From: a virus
DNA: 64,000 bases
IMG/VR virus record: IMGVR_UViG_3300046171_000225
Location: 99,027 to 163,026 of that record
Reading direction: 5' to 3' (one strand)
The notes under the pieces were generated by a model, which was not told where the DNA came from, did not search any database, and saw nothing but the letters and a program-made list of their open reading frames with translations. Shown here piece after piece: positions 30,404 through 38,425 of the stretch (its first letter is position 1; every line of letters starts with the position of its first letter). A program made the translations under genes and the position numbers.

Positions 30404-32347
30404 ATGAAATTTAAAGTAATCAAGAAGTGCCAAGAAGATCTTACTTCTTTACATGAACTATTAAAGAGTTTTCTGCCTTTTGCAAAAAATAGAATGGGAT
30501 TTGATAAACCGCCCACAATCTATTTTCAATCAGACGATGCAAATGCAAAAAGGCTTTTAGGAAAAACTGCTCATTATGATCCAACGGCGATGACTGTTAC
30601 CATATACGTCACAGGAAGGCATCCCAAAGACGTTCTAAGGTCCCTCTCGCACGAGTTAGTCCATCATGCACAAAACTGTAGGGGTGAGTTTGCAAAGCTC
30701 CCACAGACGTCTGTAGGCTATGCTCAGAACGATAGTCACTTGAGGGCTATGGAGGAGGAGGCATACAAAGAAGGCAACCTATGTATGCGTGATTGGGAAG
30801 ATGGTGTAAAAGGTGGAAGTATTAGAGTTGACCTTAAGCTAAATGAATCAAAAAATAATATTGTTTCTATGCTGGAGGCTGTATCTATATCTCGTGGTAT
30901 GGGTTCTTACTCTACAAGGAATAGAGATGTAGCAATCGTCCAATCTTTGTTAGTTCAAAGTGATTCTTCCGCACTACCAAGATTTGGAATTGATGGAATC
31001 TTTAGAGGCGAAACTCAAGCAGCTGTCAAGAAATTTCAGAAGAAAAACCAGCTAGACGCAACTGGTACCGTTGATCAGCAGACATACGACCTACTTGTTC
31101 AAAAGGGAGATCTAAAGAAAGCTGAAGAAGAAGCTGAATCTCTCTTTGGTGGATCAGCTTCACCCGGCATGGGATACACAGGAGATGTAGTTGAAAGAAA
31201 AGAGAGAGTTGATCCAAAAACTCTCTTCAACAATCTAGTATCAAGCTTACAAGCAAAGGGGCTCAGTCCTAAAACTTCTCAAGAGGTTTCTAAGGCTCTA
31301 GTTGCAAATGCCAAAGGGGAATCAAACTTTGTTATTGGTATTGCCGGTGACCATGGAGACTATGCAAGTGTCAAGCACGCTGACAAGAACATACCAATCG
31401 CTGGTGATGGCCCTGCTTGTTCTCTTGGCTTGTGGCAGTTTAATGTCTGTGGTGGTCTAGGTCTAGATTTCATGAGAGCCAAAGGCTTGAGTCATGCAAA
31501 TAGCACCGATCAGCAAATATATGATACAATCACAGATTACGATAATCAAATTGATTACATGACAAATTATCTTGCCTCTAGGGGTCTTCCAAAAGATAAA
31601 AATGTTTATTTTTATATTAGTTGGCTAGTAAAGAATGTAATCAGGCCCGCTGAGCAGGCGCGAGCTATAAAATTAAGAAAAGGACATTACGAAAGCCTCA
31701 GAGCTTCGGGTGCTTTTGGCCTAGATCCAACTCTTAAGAGAGTAAGAGTCAAGCCTTCAAGAAAAATGTCAAAAGGCGGTATAATATACCTAGGCGACAG
31801 CCAAATGCAAGGAAATTTTGGAAAAGCTCTTGTTGCTAGGCATGGAAGTGGTGCCCTAATAGCTAAGCAAGGAACAACTGCTTCTAATTGGGTACGCAGC
31901 AGAAGATTGTTAGATGCATTAAAATTAAAACCATCAAGAATAATAATTTCTCTTGGAGGAAATGGTGTCGGAGATGCTGAGGGCTTGTTGAGAATGATTA
32001 AAGATCAGGCCCCTAACGCCAGCGTCATTTGGTCTGGTGCCCCTCCTCCAGTAAAAGATCGATTCTATACGAAGGGCGATAGGTACGAATCACTTTTCAG
32101 AAGCAGAAAAGCAAACAACTCTAGAATAAAACAAATTGTAGAGGACGCAGGTTTTAAATTTATCGATCCTTACGATTATTTTACAAGTTACACATCAAAG
32201 GGAGATGGAATTCATTTACCACGAGATGTTGCATATGCGTATGTTGATAAGACTTTTAATGAAATGAGTTCTCCGCTCAATGAGTGGAAGAATAAAGAAC
32301 TTAATAGACTACTTTTAGAAAAATTTAACTTAGGAGTTACAAAATGA
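30404..32347 (+). CDS. four-domain envelope-attack enzyme (zincin, PG-binding, lysozyme-like, SGNH)
   Basis: The 647-aa protein appears to join four parts. (1) Residues 1-140: zincin with SLSHELVHHAQ (H83, E84, H87). (2) About 178-233: peptidoglycan-binding type 1 repeat, FGIDGIFRGETQAAVKKFQ. (3) About 270-440: lysozyme-like, with AKGESNF and LGLWQFNVCGG. (4) About 458-625: SGNH hydrolase, with YLGDSQMQG (Ser in GDS), SLGGNGVGD and DGIHL. The last residues, EWKNKELNRLLLEKF, recur at the start of the next protein. I infer a wall- or envelope-processing virion enzyme. No signal peptide is present. Confidence 0.75.
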   Translation: MKFKVIKKCQEDLTSLHELLKSFLPFAKNRMGFDKPPTIYFQSDDANAKRLLGKTAHYDPTAMTVTIYVTGRHPKDVLRSLSHELVHHAQNCRGEFAKLPQTSVGYAQNDSHLRAMEEEAYKEGNLCMRDWEDGVKGGSIRVDLKLNESKNNIVSMLEAVSISRGMGSYSTRNRDVAIVQSLLVQSDSSALPRFGIDGIFRGETQAAVKKFQKKNQLDATGTVDQQTYDLLVQKGDLKKAEEEAESLFGGSASPGMGYTGDVVERKERVDPKTLFNNLVSSLQAKGLSPKTSQEVSKALVANAKGESNFVIGIAGDHGDYASVKHADKNIPIAGDGPACSLGLWQFNVCGGLGLDFMRAKGLSHANSTDQQIYDTITDYDNQIDYMTNYLASRGLPKDKNVYFYISWLVKNVIRPAEQARAIKLRKGHYESLRASGAFGLDPTLKRVRVKPSRKMSKGGIIYLGDSQMQGNFGKALVARHGSGALIAKQGTTASNWVRSRRLLDALKLKPSRIIISLGGNGVGDAEGLLRMIKDQAPNASVIWSGAPPPVKDRFYTKGDRYESLFRSRKANNSRIKQIVEDAGFKFIDPYDYFTSYTSKGDGIHLPRDVAYAYVDKTFNEMSSPLNEWKNKELNRLLLEKFNLGVTK

Positions 32348-32688
32348 ATACAAAGAACTGGAAAGACAAAGAGCTTAATAGGCTCCTTATGGAAAGATTC
32401 GGCTACTCAATGTCAGAAGGTGTCTGTGAAGAGGTACATCCCGGCATGTCTCACCAGCAGTACCTAGAAGAAAATGAGTTGGAAGAAATGCACTGCGGTT
32501 CTGGTAAAAGAGATGAAGATTTAGAAGAAATGCACTGTGGCTCTGGCAACAGGGATCAAGAACTAGAAGAAAATGCTTTTGTCCTGGCAGCGGACGCCGC
32601 TAGAGATGCTGGAGAAAAGGAATTTGAATTTCCTAAAGGTTCCGGCAAGATGCATCCAGTGACAATCAAAAAAGACATCCCAGAGTAA
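32344..32688 (+). CDS. protein with ELNRLL module and MHCGSG tandem repeats
   Basis: The 114-aa product starts NTKNWKDKELNRLLMERFGYS, a copy of the C-terminus of the preceding enzyme. Two 14-residue repeats LEEMHCGSG(K/N)RD follow, then a domain AADAARDAGEKEFEFPKGSGK. Cys and His in the repeats could bind metal. The shared end module may dock the proteins to the same partner. Confidence 0.6.
   Translation: MNTKNWKDKELNRLLMERFGYSMSEGVCEEVHPGMSHQQYLEENELEEMHCGSGKRDEDLEEMHCGSGNRDQELEENAFVLAADAARDAGEKEFEFPKGSGKMHPVTIKKDIPE
32479..32562 (+). repeat. 42-bp tandem repeat, two copies
   Basis: Imperfect copies at 32479-32520 and 32521-32562, in frame, encoding LEEMHCGSGKRDED and LEEMHCGSGNRDQE. Confidence 0.75.
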
Positions 32689-32702
32689 GCAAGGAAACAT
32701 AG

Positions 32703-33479
32703 ATGCCAGATATCTACGCACATACAGGTGATGCAAACCTGAGAATGAACAACGAATCTTCGTGGTCTGATGCTAGAGATGCCTCTACTGCTGAGGCTAT
32801 TGATACGACTGCCACTTCTTATGCCACTGGCATAAGGGTGCAGAACAACTCAGGAGCTTACACAGTTCGTCGTTATTTTTTAGCGGTAGATACAAGCGGT
32901 ATTTCTTTTAAACCTGCTTCCGCAACTTTAAAAATATATGGCCTCACCAATGCAGGTTCAAATATTATTGCCGTAAAAGTTAATCAAGCAGCTACGGGAG
33001 ACGCTAGTACAAACTTTGCTGCTGCTGACTTTGATCAGATTGATTTTACAACACCATTCTCAAGTGAGTATTCAGCAACTTGGAACACTAGTGGTTACAA
33101 TGAAATTGCTTTAAATGACGCTGCTTTAACAGAAATGTTAAACTTTGATAGCATCAAAATCGCAGTTATTGGCCATGATCATGATTTTCTCAATGTAGAA
33201 CCGTCAGTCGGCTTTTCCAGAACAACAGGATTTTACCCTGCGACAGCAACAAGCGTAGCTAATAGGCCATTAATATCTTACAGCCTAGAACATGGGGAAG
33301 CATCTTACGATGTATCAGATGATTATACTATTTCTACGTTTGGATCTAATAATTTAGACAAACAATTTATCAGAAATGTTGAGCAAGTTCCTTTTTCACT
33401 TGGAGTCAAAGGCCCAAGACACTTAAGAGGAAGAACAACGTCTTATTCTGTGACTTTGGGCAGTAAAGATAAAAAGTAA
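32703..33479 (+). CDS. beta-rich virion protein candidate
   Basis: The 258-aa protein is Ser/Thr/Asn-rich, low in charge and repetitive in strand pattern (DIYAHTGDANLRMNNESSWSD). It resembles DNRLRE-type decoration or fibre proteins of marine phages. It has no tag, so it is likely external rather than cargo. Confidence 0.55.
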   Translation: MPDIYAHTGDANLRMNNESSWSDARDASTAEAIDTTATSYATGIRVQNNSGAYTVRRYFLAVDTSGISFKPASATLKIYGLTNAGSNIIAVKVNQAATGDASTNFAAADFDQIDFTTPFSSEYSATWNTSGYNEIALNDAALTEMLNFDSIKIAVIGHDHDFLNVEPSVGFSRTTGFYPATATSVANRPLISYSLEHGEASYDVSDDYTISTFGSNNLDKQFIRNVEQVPFSLGVKGPRHLRGRTTSYSVTLGSKDKK

Positions 33480-33488
33480 CTAATTAGT
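33479..33488 (+). promoter_or_regulatory. ACTANTTA element (palindromic form ACTAATTAGT)
   Basis: ACTAATTAGT overlaps the stop of the 32703 gene and lies 14 bases before ATG 33503, with TTAGAGG following. Confidence 0.45.
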
Positions 33489-33502
33489 TAGAGGTTCTAA
33501 GA

Positions 33503-33823
33503 ATGAAAGTTGACTTAAACTCATTAACTAGAAATTTTATACTTCAAGAAGGAAAGAAAGGGTCTGCTGACCCTAATGCCCTCTTGCAAGCAATAAAAGA
33601 AGTGCTGGAGAATGTTCGCCCTAGAAGCAGGACAGATAAGAATAGAATTTTGGTTGCTCAGGCTCATTTGAGAGAAGTTATTAGCTCCTTTCGAAAATTA
33701 CAAGAGCGTGTAAACTTGCTCGAAGAAAAACTTCAAGTCTTAGAAGAAATATCAACTATGGCAGGTGGCAGTGTTGAAGGTGCTGCGGCTCCACTCGGTA
33801 TAAAGGATGAAAAAGATGACTAA
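33503..33823 (+). CDS. tagged helical protein
   Basis: The 106-aa product starts MKVDLNSLTRNFILQEGKK, with ILQE as a likely cleavage site. The rest is a long coiled coil (FRKLQERVNLLEEKLQVLEE). It could be a scaffold- or core-type head protein. It overlaps the next gene. Confidence 0.6.
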   Translation: MKVDLNSLTRNFILQEGKKGSADPNALLQAIKEVLENVRPRSRTDKNRILVAQAHLREVISSFRKLQERVNLLEEKLQVLEEISTMAGGSVEGAAAPLGIKDEKDD

Positions 33824-34685
33824 CATTCGTGGACTTAAAAAAATTATAGAAGTTCTATTAAATGAAAGCGAAGCAGAAAGATCTTCTTTATTAAAGGAAG
33901 ACCAGAATGTTTTTAAGTCTTTTATCAGACATTGCATTAATGAAGTATACCAAGAAGTTGAATCTGTCAATGACAAAATTTCTATTCTGAGAGAGACTGT
34001 CCAAGGGATGCTGAAAGAAGCAGAGGCAACCGGGGGATCCCCAGACGCCCCTTCAGATATCACAGCTATTAACTTTTTAAAGAACCTGTTGAAGAATATC
34101 ATTCCTTCTGTTGAGGAGAGCTACAAAGAACTGACATCGTCCAAGAAACAAAGAGCCTCTTTTAGAAAGCACATCCTAAATGCTACTGAGAACCTACTTA
34201 ACAGCCTGGACGCCAATCCTGAATCTCTAGAAGGTGAGTTAGATGAGCTTAAGGTTAAAGTGGCTGATGAGGAGGGTGACGATACTCCTGAAGGTTTTAT
34301 AGATATCTACGACGGAGAAAAAGATTCCAAAGAAGACAAGAGCAAAGATCCAGAAGAAGAGTTTGCGTCTGGTCTAGAAACCATGGATCTAGATAAGACA
34401 GGCAGAAACTCTGCCTTCGAAACATTTAAGAGAATTCAAAACCAGATTGAGAACGAATATTCTAAACTAGACCCTGATGCTAATGTAGAAGGAAGGAGTG
34501 AAACTGAGAGAGAGATATTTAGAGACTACCTACTCTTAAATATGAAACTTTACTTCGATACCTTTGAAGAAGATCTAAGTGTCGCCCCAGAGGAACCAGA
34601 GACTCCAGCAGAAGACGAGTACATCAGTAAGATGGCAGGTGATGATGATAAAGAATTAATACCTCCTGAAGAAGCTGGGCTGTAA
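33807..34685 (+). CDS. acidic structural-type protein with LLNE tag
   Basis: The 292-aa product starts (MKK)MTNIRGLKKIIEVLLNE; ATG 33807 or 33813. The body is very acidic and helical. It includes FASGLETMDLDKTGRNSAFETF and an acidic C-terminal tail, as in scaffold or core proteins. The next gene begins on its last base. Confidence 0.6.
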   Translation: MKKMTNIRGLKKIIEVLLNESEAERSSLLKEDQNVFKSFIRHCINEVYQEVESVNDKISILRETVQGMLKEAEATGGSPDAPSDITAINFLKNLLKNIIPSVEESYKELTSSKKQRASFRKHILNATENLLNSLDANPESLEGELDELKVKVADEEGDDTPEGFIDIYDGEKDSKEDKSKDPEEEFASGLETMDLDKTGRNSAFETFKRIQNQIENEYSKLDPDANVEGRSETEREIFRDYLLLNMKLYFDTFEEDLSVAPEEPETPAEDEYISKMAGDDDKELIPPEEAGL

Positions 34686-35038
34686 TGGCATGGAAAAAAG
34701 GTGTCAATAGAAAAGGTAAAAATACATACTATAGTATAATAAATAAATTAAAAAAAGAAAAGAAGATAAATAGAGAGTTTGAGATAACAGTCTCTAATTT
34801 ATCACTAGAAGAACTAATAGCACTTAAACTTGAATTGTCAACACAAGCAGTCTCAGGTAAACTTTACGGATTCCAAATATGGGAGAGTTTACCAAAGATA
34901 ATTCAAGAAGCTGCTTTAAAATATGCTGTATCGGCAACTAGAACAGGCACAGAAGCCATGTCTTTTCTCGGTTTAAAGAAAGACCGGTACCACATTTTGA
35001 TGAAGCAGTATGACGTAAACTCCTATTTTGAAGAATAA
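34685..35038 (+). CDS. hypothetical basic 117-aa protein
   Basis: The product begins MAWKKGVNRKGKNTYYSI and has a C-terminal helical domain with AVSATRTGTEAMSFLGLKK. I recall similar small proteins from T4-like cyanophages without known role. No tag is present. Confidence 0.55.
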   Translation: MAWKKGVNRKGKNTYYSIINKLKKEKKINREFEITVSNLSLEELIALKLELSTQAVSGKLYGFQIWESLPKIIQEAALKYAVSATRTGTEAMSFLGLKKDRYHILMKQYDVNSYFEE

Positions 35039-35062
35039 GAGTCACACTCTGAGTAGGAATAG

Positions 35063-35072
35063 ACTAATTATT
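35063..35072 (+). promoter_or_regulatory. ACTANTTA element
   Basis: ACTAATTATT lies 17 bases before the TTG at 35090, followed by TAGGGAGG. Confidence 0.35.
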
Positions 35073-35089
35073 ATAGGGAGGTGATTTAC

Positions 35090-35431
35090 TTGACAGGTAA
35101 AAAAGATAAAGGTAAGCCTTTGAAAAAGGGGTCTTACTCAATGTCAAAAAGAGTTGAAAGAAGGGAAAACATAAAGAGAAAGATGATGGAATTCTATGTT
35201 CAGAACCCCTGTGTTGACTGCGGGGAAACAGATCCTAGAGTTCTTGATTTTGACCATATCAGTAATAAAAAACACAATGTAAGTACTTTACTGAGAAAAG
35301 AATACTCTTGGGACTCAATTCTTGAAGAAGCCAATAAATGTGAAGTAAGATGTGCCAACTGTCATAGAAAGAAAACAGCTATAGAACAAAATCATTATAC
35401 AAATAGATTAATAAATGAATTTTATAATTAG
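35090..35431 (+). CDS. HNH endonuclease
   Basis: AGGGAGG (35075-35081) fits a TTG start at 35090; ATG 35141 is an alternative. The 113-aa product has CVDCGETDPRVLDFDHI and later CEVRCANCHRKKT, the zinc-bound HNH module of small phage nucleases. It is probably a free-standing mobile nuclease placed between structural and PhoH genes. Confidence 0.8.
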   Translation: MTGKKDKGKPLKKGSYSMSKRVERRENIKRKMMEFYVQNPCVDCGETDPRVLDFDHISNKKHNVSTLLRKEYSWDSILEEANKCEVRCANCHRKKTAIEQNHYTNRLINEFYN

Positions 35432-35445
35432 GGGGGGCCGATGTT

Positions 35446-35622
35446 GTGAAAAGATTCTTAAAATTTCAATTTGGGCTATTGACTGGAACCATTATTGGTA
35501 CTACCGTTGGTACGTTGATTAGTGCTCTTTTATATGGTGCGCTTGGTCTGGATGTACGTAACATTGATGTAATTGAAAAGTGTGTAAGAGAGGGATTAAA
35601 TGAAAAAGAGCTTGGTAAGTGA
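35446..35622 (+). CDS. 58-aa membrane protein
   Basis: A GTG start at 35446 follows a run of seven G (35431-35437). One long hydrophobic, Gly/Thr-rich helix (LLTGTIIGTTVGTLISALLYG) is followed by a charged tail. It overlaps the next gene by 23 bases. Confidence 0.45.
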   Translation: MKRFLKFQFGLLTGTIIGTTVGTLISALLYGALGLDVRNIDVIEKCVREGLNEKELGK

Positions 35623-36028
35623 GACAGTGATGGTGTCGGGTGGGTTCGATCCCATCCACAAAGGCCATATTCGTCTTATCCAAGAGGCAGCAAAGCATGG
35701 AGAGGTCATTGCTGTAGCAAACTCTGATGATTGGCTGATGCGTAAGAAAGGATATGTGTTCATGGACTTTGAGCATCGCGCCGAGGTTCTTATGGCCATC
35801 AAAGGTGTTGTCAAGGTTACAGCGGTAGACGATAGCGACGGCACAGTCTGTGCTGCAATCAGGGAACATCGTCCCACATACTTTGCCAATGGCGGAGATC
35901 GTGGCAAAGAAAATACTCCCGAACAAGACGTCTGCGAGGAGCTTGGCGTGCAGATGCTCTGGGGAGTAGGTGGCGAAGACAAGGCAGCTGCTTCTTCTGA
36001 GTTAGTCAAAAGAATAAAAACAAATTGA
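35600..36028 (+). CDS. cytidylyltransferase-like nucleotidyltransferase
   Basis: The 142-aa protein has the nucleotidyltransferase signature MVSGGFDPIHKGHIRLI (HxGH at 20-23), then FMDFEHRAEVLMAI and a C-terminal SSELVKRIK. It most resembles RfaE/TagD-type enzymes that activate sugar or glycerol phosphates with a nucleotide. It could feed the glycan island at 39-50 kb. The exact substrate cannot be told. Confidence 0.8.
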   Translation: MKKSLVSETVMVSGGFDPIHKGHIRLIQEAAKHGEVIAVANSDDWLMRKKGYVFMDFEHRAEVLMAIKGVVKVTAVDDSDGTVCAAIREHRPTYFANGGDRGKENTPEQDVCEELGVQMLWGVGGEDKAAASSELVKRIKTN

Positions 36029-36060
36029 GGTCGAAACCTAGCTGATATCATTTGCTGTGA

Positions 36061-36070
36061 ACTATTTAAA
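36061..36070 (+). promoter_or_regulatory. ACTANTTA element
   Basis: ACTATTTAAA lies 17 bases before the phoH start, with AGAAGGGG between. Confidence 0.4.
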
Positions 36071-36087
36071 TCAGAAGGGGTTTTTAT

Positions 36088-37443
36088 ATGGCTAAAAAAA
36101 CTTATGTACTGGATACCAGTGTATGTCTGTCTGATGCAAATAGCATTTATAACTATTCTAACAATGATATCATCATTCCTCTGAAAGTCTTAGAGGAGAT
36201 TGATAAGCACAAAAAGAGGCAAGATGGCGTTGGCGTAAACGCTAGAAACATTATCCGGTACTTTGATGAGCTTAGGAGCAAAGGAAGTCTCCAAAAAGGC
36301 GTTCGCTTAGGTAAAGGCAAGGGAATATTAAAAGTTCTTCCTGACAGTCTCTCAGATCTGCCCGCTGACCTAGACCCCGGTGTCCCAGACCATAAGATAT
36401 TGTCATCGGCCATTTCTGCAGACAAAGATAATGGAAACAGAAAGACCATTCTTGTTTCTCGCGATATTAATCTCCGTGTTATCTCTGACGCCGTTGGGAT
36501 CCTCAGCGAAGACTACACTGAAAATCAAATTATTAAAGAAGAGGGTGATCTATATAAAGGATTCCGAAGTGTTTCCGTTGACGAAAAACTGATCGATCAT
36601 TTCTACTCTGGTGAGGAAGTGTACCTAGAAGAAGAGCTTACAAAGACATTTTATCCAAATGAATTCGTTATGATGGTTTCGAACCAAAACGAGAAGAAGT
36701 CTGCTATAGGTAAATTTGTAAACCCATTCACTCCTTTGCATCGCCTTAACGAGTATAAGACTGGCCTCTGGGGTGTTCATTCTAGAAACAAAGAACAAAC
36801 ATTTGCTCTCGATCTTTTAATGGACCCATCAGTTCAGATTGTTTCCCTTGTAGGGAAGGCTGGGTCTGGTAAGACTTTGATCTCTGTTGCTGCAGGCCTA
36901 CAACAAGTGGTATCAAATCCAAATATCGCAGACCTAGCAAAAGGGTTCCGACAGAAAGATGGCTTGTATAAAAAGCTTGTTATCTCACGCCCTGTAATGC
37001 CTATGGGCAAAGATATTGGATTTTTACCGGGTACCATGGAAGAAAAGATGGCTCCGTGGCTCGCACCAGTCCAAGACAACTTGAAGTTTCTAACAGGCAA
37101 CGATCAAACAACACTCCAACAGTATATGGACAAAGGAGTTATCGAGATGGAGGCCCTTACCTACATTCGTGGTCGTTCGATTGCTAATGCTTTTATTGTT
37201 ATCGATGAGGCACAGAACCTTACCCATCACGAAATTAAGACCATTCTGACTCGTGTAGGAGAGGGGACTAAGATTGTTTTGACCGGCGACATCGAACAAA
37301 TCGACAATATTTATGTCAATGAGCGTTCTTCTGGTTTGACTCATGCTGTCGAAAGGTTTAAGGAATATGCAATCGCTGGTCATGTGACTCTCCGCAAGGG
37401 AGAGAGATCTGATGTAGCGTCGTTAGCGGCTAAAGTACTTTAG
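36088..37443 (+). CDS. phoH: PhoH-like ATPase with N-terminal PIN domain
   Basis: The 451-aa protein joins a PIN-type ribonuclease domain (about 1-150, starting TYVLDTSVCLSD) to a PhoH ATPase. Walker A is GKAGSGKT (about residue 255) and the Walker B-like AFIVIDEAQN lies near 370, with GRSIANAF and TGDIEQID. PhoH2 proteins are RNA helicases/nucleases; phoH is common in marine phages and often tied to phosphate stress. It has its own ACTATTTAAA element. Confidence 0.92.
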   Translation: MAKKTYVLDTSVCLSDANSIYNYSNNDIIIPLKVLEEIDKHKKRQDGVGVNARNIIRYFDELRSKGSLQKGVRLGKGKGILKVLPDSLSDLPADLDPGVPDHKILSSAISADKDNGNRKTILVSRDINLRVISDAVGILSEDYTENQIIKEEGDLYKGFRSVSVDEKLIDHFYSGEEVYLEEELTKTFYPNEFVMMVSNQNEKKSAIGKFVNPFTPLHRLNEYKTGLWGVHSRNKEQTFALDLLMDPSVQIVSLVGKAGSGKTLISVAAGLQQVVSNPNIADLAKGFRQKDGLYKKLVISRPVMPMGKDIGFLPGTMEEKMAPWLAPVQDNLKFLTGNDQTTLQQYMDKGVIEMEALTYIRGRSIANAFIVIDEAQNLTHHEIKTILTRVGEGTKIVLTGDIEQIDNIYVNERSSGLTHAVERFKEYAIAGHVTLRKGERSDVASLAAKVL

Positions 37444-37447
37444 TCTG

Positions 37448-37475
37448 TTGACAAAAAATATATTTAACTTATAAT
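37448..37475 (+). promoter_or_regulatory. near-consensus sigma70 promoter
   Basis: TTGACA (37448-37453), 16 bases, TATAAT (37470-37475), upstream of the 37493 gene. Both boxes are perfect, unlike the ACTANTTA elements nearby. Confidence 0.75.
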
Positions 37476-37492
37476 ATCTTTAGGGAGTTACG

Positions 37493-37750
37493 ATGAGTTT
37501 AGAAGTACAATGGAATAAAGATGATGATATTAAGAAAATTCCAAACGATGTAGAGAGCCCGCTTAAGAATATGATTGTTGAATACGTGGGGACTCAGAAT
37601 GATCCAGAGAATGGTCAAGTGACCATTGATATGATACTGGATTCTCTAATTAAGGAATTTCCTGAGTTGGTTTATGTACTTGCTGAAGAGAACTGGATTA
37701 GAGGTTACGAGCAAGGCCTCCAGGATATGGACAACTTCGGAGAAGAATGA
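37493..37750 (+). CDS. acidic 85-aa hypothetical protein
   Basis: AGGGAG precedes ATG 37493. The helical, acidic product contains VTIDMILDSLIKEFPELVYVLAE. It overlaps the next gene by ATGA and follows a strong promoter. Confidence 0.6.
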   Translation: MSLEVQWNKDDDIKKIPNDVESPLKNMIVEYVGTQNDPENGQVTIDMILDSLIKEFPELVYVLAEENWIRGYEQGLQDMDNFGEE

Positions 37751-38424
37751 TGTCTGACGGAATCCGAGCCTTCATCAAGGAAGCTAAAAATAATCTTAAA
37801 CTCTTTGGCTACAAAGATGTCATTGTTAAAGATGCTCTACCCGAACACGTAGATATTCAAGAAGTGCTTTCGAGAGTTGAAGCTAAGGTTCCTTTCCATG
37901 TTATTGAGGAGATTGATTGCTTTTATATTGGTCATTTTAAAGAGTTTGATCTAAAAGATATTAATGCCATGTACAAAGATGGTACTATCTACATCACCAA
38001 TGATCAAGATGATATAGACGACATGGTTGATGACATGATTCATGAAATTGCCCACGCAGCGGAAGATAGGTATGCTCAAGAGATATACTCGGACAGCCTA
38101 GTTCAGAGAGAGTTTTTGGGCAAGCGTGCAAGGCTAAGAGACACCATGAGAGAGTATGGCTTTGTAAGCGACGCAGATTATCCTAAGTTCTCAGAGCTTG
38201 AATACTCTAAAGAGTTCGATGATTATCTTTACAATGATGTCGGGGAAGAAAGACTCCACACATTTTGCAGTGGACTGTTTATTAGGCCTTATGCCTCCAC
38301 AGGAGTAAGAGAGTATTTTGCTACTGCGTTTGAAGAGTTTCTGCTTGGCGATCAAGCTTACCTAAAGCAGCTAAGCCCAGCTGCGTATGATAAAGTTGCT
38401 CTTATTTGCTTAGAAGAGGTGTGA
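37747..38424 (+). CDS. zincin metallopeptidase-like protein
   Basis: The 225-aa protein has DDMIHEIAHAAEDRYA, an HExxH site (about residues 99-103), and a downstream REYFATAFEEFLLGD that can supply the third metal ligand. This layout is seen in small phage zincins of the lethal-factor/peptidase-like type. No tag is present. It is co-translated with the 37493 gene. Confidence 0.65.
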   Translation: MMSDGIRAFIKEAKNNLKLFGYKDVIVKDALPEHVDIQEVLSRVEAKVPFHVIEEIDCFYIGHFKEFDLKDINAMYKDGTIYITNDQDDIDDMVDDMIHEIAHAAEDRYAQEIYSDSLVQREFLGKRARLRDTMREYGFVSDADYPKFSELEYSKEFDDYLYNDVGEERLHTFCSGLFIRPYASTGVREYFATAFEEFLLGDQAYLKQLSPAAYDKVALICLEEV

Positions 38425-38425
38425 T

